Positions 63,105-64,000 of a stretch of DNA of 64,000 nucleotides are shown in pieces. The stretch comes from Stenotrophomonas sp. Ste86 (lineage in GTDB: Bacteria; Pseudomonadota; Gammaproteobacteria; Xanthomonadales; Xanthomonadaceae), in NCBI RefSeq assembly GCF_024519465.1, contig NZ_JALJRW010000001.1, forward strand, positions 1 through 64,000, read 5' to 3'. How positions within the stretch are numbered: the stretch's first letter is position 1; each line of letters starts with the position of its first letter. A program made the position numbers and the translations under genes. Under the pieces are notes generated by a model that worked only from the letters and a program-made list of their open reading frames with translations, did no database searches and was not told the origin of the DNA.

Positions 63105-64000
63105 ATGGCGATCGACGATATGCTGCCTTCATCACTCGTGCACGACCTCTCGCTTGCGGCGGGTCCCATCGTAGACCACGTCCTGTTGAACGGCGGCCCG
63201 CGCACCGGAAAGCCTCATGGCGAAGTCAGTGCGGTGCGGACCATGACGCTAGACGGGTTCGACGGTGTTGCCGACAAGTGGGCGCCGATTCTCAAAGCCG
63301 CTGGTTTTCGTATTGAGCTGGTAAGTGTCTTTTGCCACTCCAGCCCGCAGGTCAAATTTAAATCGAGCGCGCACCCCAGATACGCTAGGGCCACCAGTCC
63401 AACCCGGTGCGAACTGGCGGACCTTCTGATCGTAATTGACTACCTCGATCTCAAAGGAGCGGTCGATCGCCGCGCAGTTCTAGTCCAGGCGAAGATGCTA
63501 AAAGGCGGTGGATTTAAGCCATCTGGGAAAGAGTGGAATCAGCATAAGCTCCTCGCTTGGCTGCCGGACTTTACTTTCGAGAGCCCCTTGTATGACCCAG
63601 CCAAGCGGAACCTCCGCAAAGCACCGAGGCCGAAAGCGCAAACAGCGGAGTACGCGGGCATAGATCTCAATAGCGCATCACCCGAATGGCGACATGAGCT
63701 GACGCGCCCTTCTACACCATGGTTTCACTCTCCGATTTGTCTGGCCGACTATCTTGCGAGCATGGCAGTAGGCAACCCCTCCTGCGGTCGCCCTGCCATC
63801 CCGGGTGGCTCGGATGATTGGTCTTTCACTGTTGACGAGCTGCTTAGGGTGACGGCAGCGCAAGGGCTGACGAAGGGGGCTGCCGTCGTTCGCGGTAATC
63901 CCCATACTCTGGGGTCTATGGCCGCCACGCCTCTCCTGAGCTTGAGCTCCGCGAGCGCCGTGCCGGTGCACCTTCAACTACAGCAGTTCTTCGGAGTTGC
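63105..64000 (+). CDS. Accessory protein with possible nuclease core, cut by window edge
   Basis: The frame opens at 63105 and is still open after 298 residues at the window end. GC content and codon use (more AAA, CTA, AGA, CTT) differ clearly from the rest of the window, suggesting horizontal gain. LADLLIVIDYL followed about 20 residues later by RAVLVQAKMLK resembles the D...(E/Q)xK core of PD-(D/E)xK nucleases. Another recognisable stretch is GPRTGKPHGEVSAVRTM near residue 35. I know no named family; it could be part of a defence or mobile island continuing to the right. It lies directly after a recombination scar. Confidence 0.6.
   Translation, partial: MAIDDMLPSSLVHDLSLAAGPIVDHVLLNGGPRTGKPHGEVSAVRTMTLDGFDGVADKWAPILKAAGFRIELVSVFCHSSPQVKFKSSAHPRYARATSPTRCELADLLIVIDYLDLKGAVDRRAVLVQAKMLKGGGFKPSGKEWNQHKLLAWLPDFTFESPLYDPAKRNLRKAPRPKAQTAEYAGIDLNSASPEWRHELTRPSTPWFHSPICLADYLASMAVGNPSCGRPAIPGGSDDWSFTVDELLRVTAAQGLTKGAAVVRGNPHTLGSMAATPLLSLSSASAVPVHLQLQQFFGV

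Overview
This window comes from a high-GC gammaproteobacterium of the Xanthomonadaceae (Xanthomonas, Stenotrophomonas or Pseudoxanthomonas type). The evidence is a Xanthomonas-type VirD4-interacting (XVIPCD) type IV effector, a xylan locus built around a TonB-dependent receptor with 'xyl-box' operators, the SapC/cupin/tryptophan-halogenase trio that accompanies such receptors, a GH92 mannosidase, and the general codon use. No rRNA, tRNA, CRISPR array or complete IS element was seen.

Layout. (1) 1-13 kb, assorted chromosomal genes: the N-terminal part of an autotransporter-like passenger; a secreted GH92 alpha-mannosidase; a Phd-type antitoxin next to a zeta-like P-loop kinase toxin; a host-attachment/eRF1-like protein with a thioredoxin-like protein; an AraC regulator and a fosmidomycin-resistance-type MFS pump; an XVIPCD effector translationally coupled to a periplasmic, XAC2610-like candidate immunity protein; and a short-chain dehydrogenase with an added Cys4 zinc motif. 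(2) 13.7-22.4 kb, an R-body (reb) locus: a composite AAA+/AraC regulator, then on the minus strand a putative amidoligase, a Nudix protein with a long insertion, four tandem RebB paralogues, three diverged RebB-like proteins and two proteins of unknown function. (3) 22.8-52.3 kb, a large xylan/xylose utilisation locus: XylR-type LacI regulator, TonB receptor, SapC, JmjC-like cupin, flavin halogenase, XylB, XylA, sugar porter, GH3 lipoprotein, second LacI regulator, GH67 alpha-glucuronidase, SASA-type esterase, GH43, GH3-PA14, a GPH symporter fused to a second GH43, an aldose epimerase, and an aldehyde dehydrogenase. (4) 52.7-62.5 kb: a small secreted protein, a porin remnant, and a 2903-residue cyclic beta-1,2-glucan synthase with a coupled 86-residue gene. 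(5) 62.5-64 kb, right edge: truncated SDR and LysR remnants at a recombination scar, then a lower-GC accessory gene with a possible nuclease core running off the window.

How the genes work together. The xylan locus forms a complete route. The TonB receptor takes up decorated xylo-oligosaccharides; esterase, GH67, GH43 and GH3 enzymes remove acetyl, glucuronyl and arabinosyl groups and cut the chain; the GPH-GH43 fusion probably imports and hydrolyses xylobiose at the inner membrane; epimerase, XylA and XylB pass xylose to the pentose phosphate pathway. Near-identical TGGTAGCGCTACC operators lie before the receptor and before xylB. From the GH67 gene to the epimerase gene, successive genes overlap by 1 to 11 bases, indicating one polycistronic unit.

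The R-body locus is the least understood part and the best candidate for something undescribed. It links R-body subunits to two predicted enzymes (amidoligase and Nudix) and to a regulator whose AAA+ domain has lost the sigma-54 contact loop. A strong intercistronic hairpin probably sets the ratio between the main subunits and the downstream accessory proteins.
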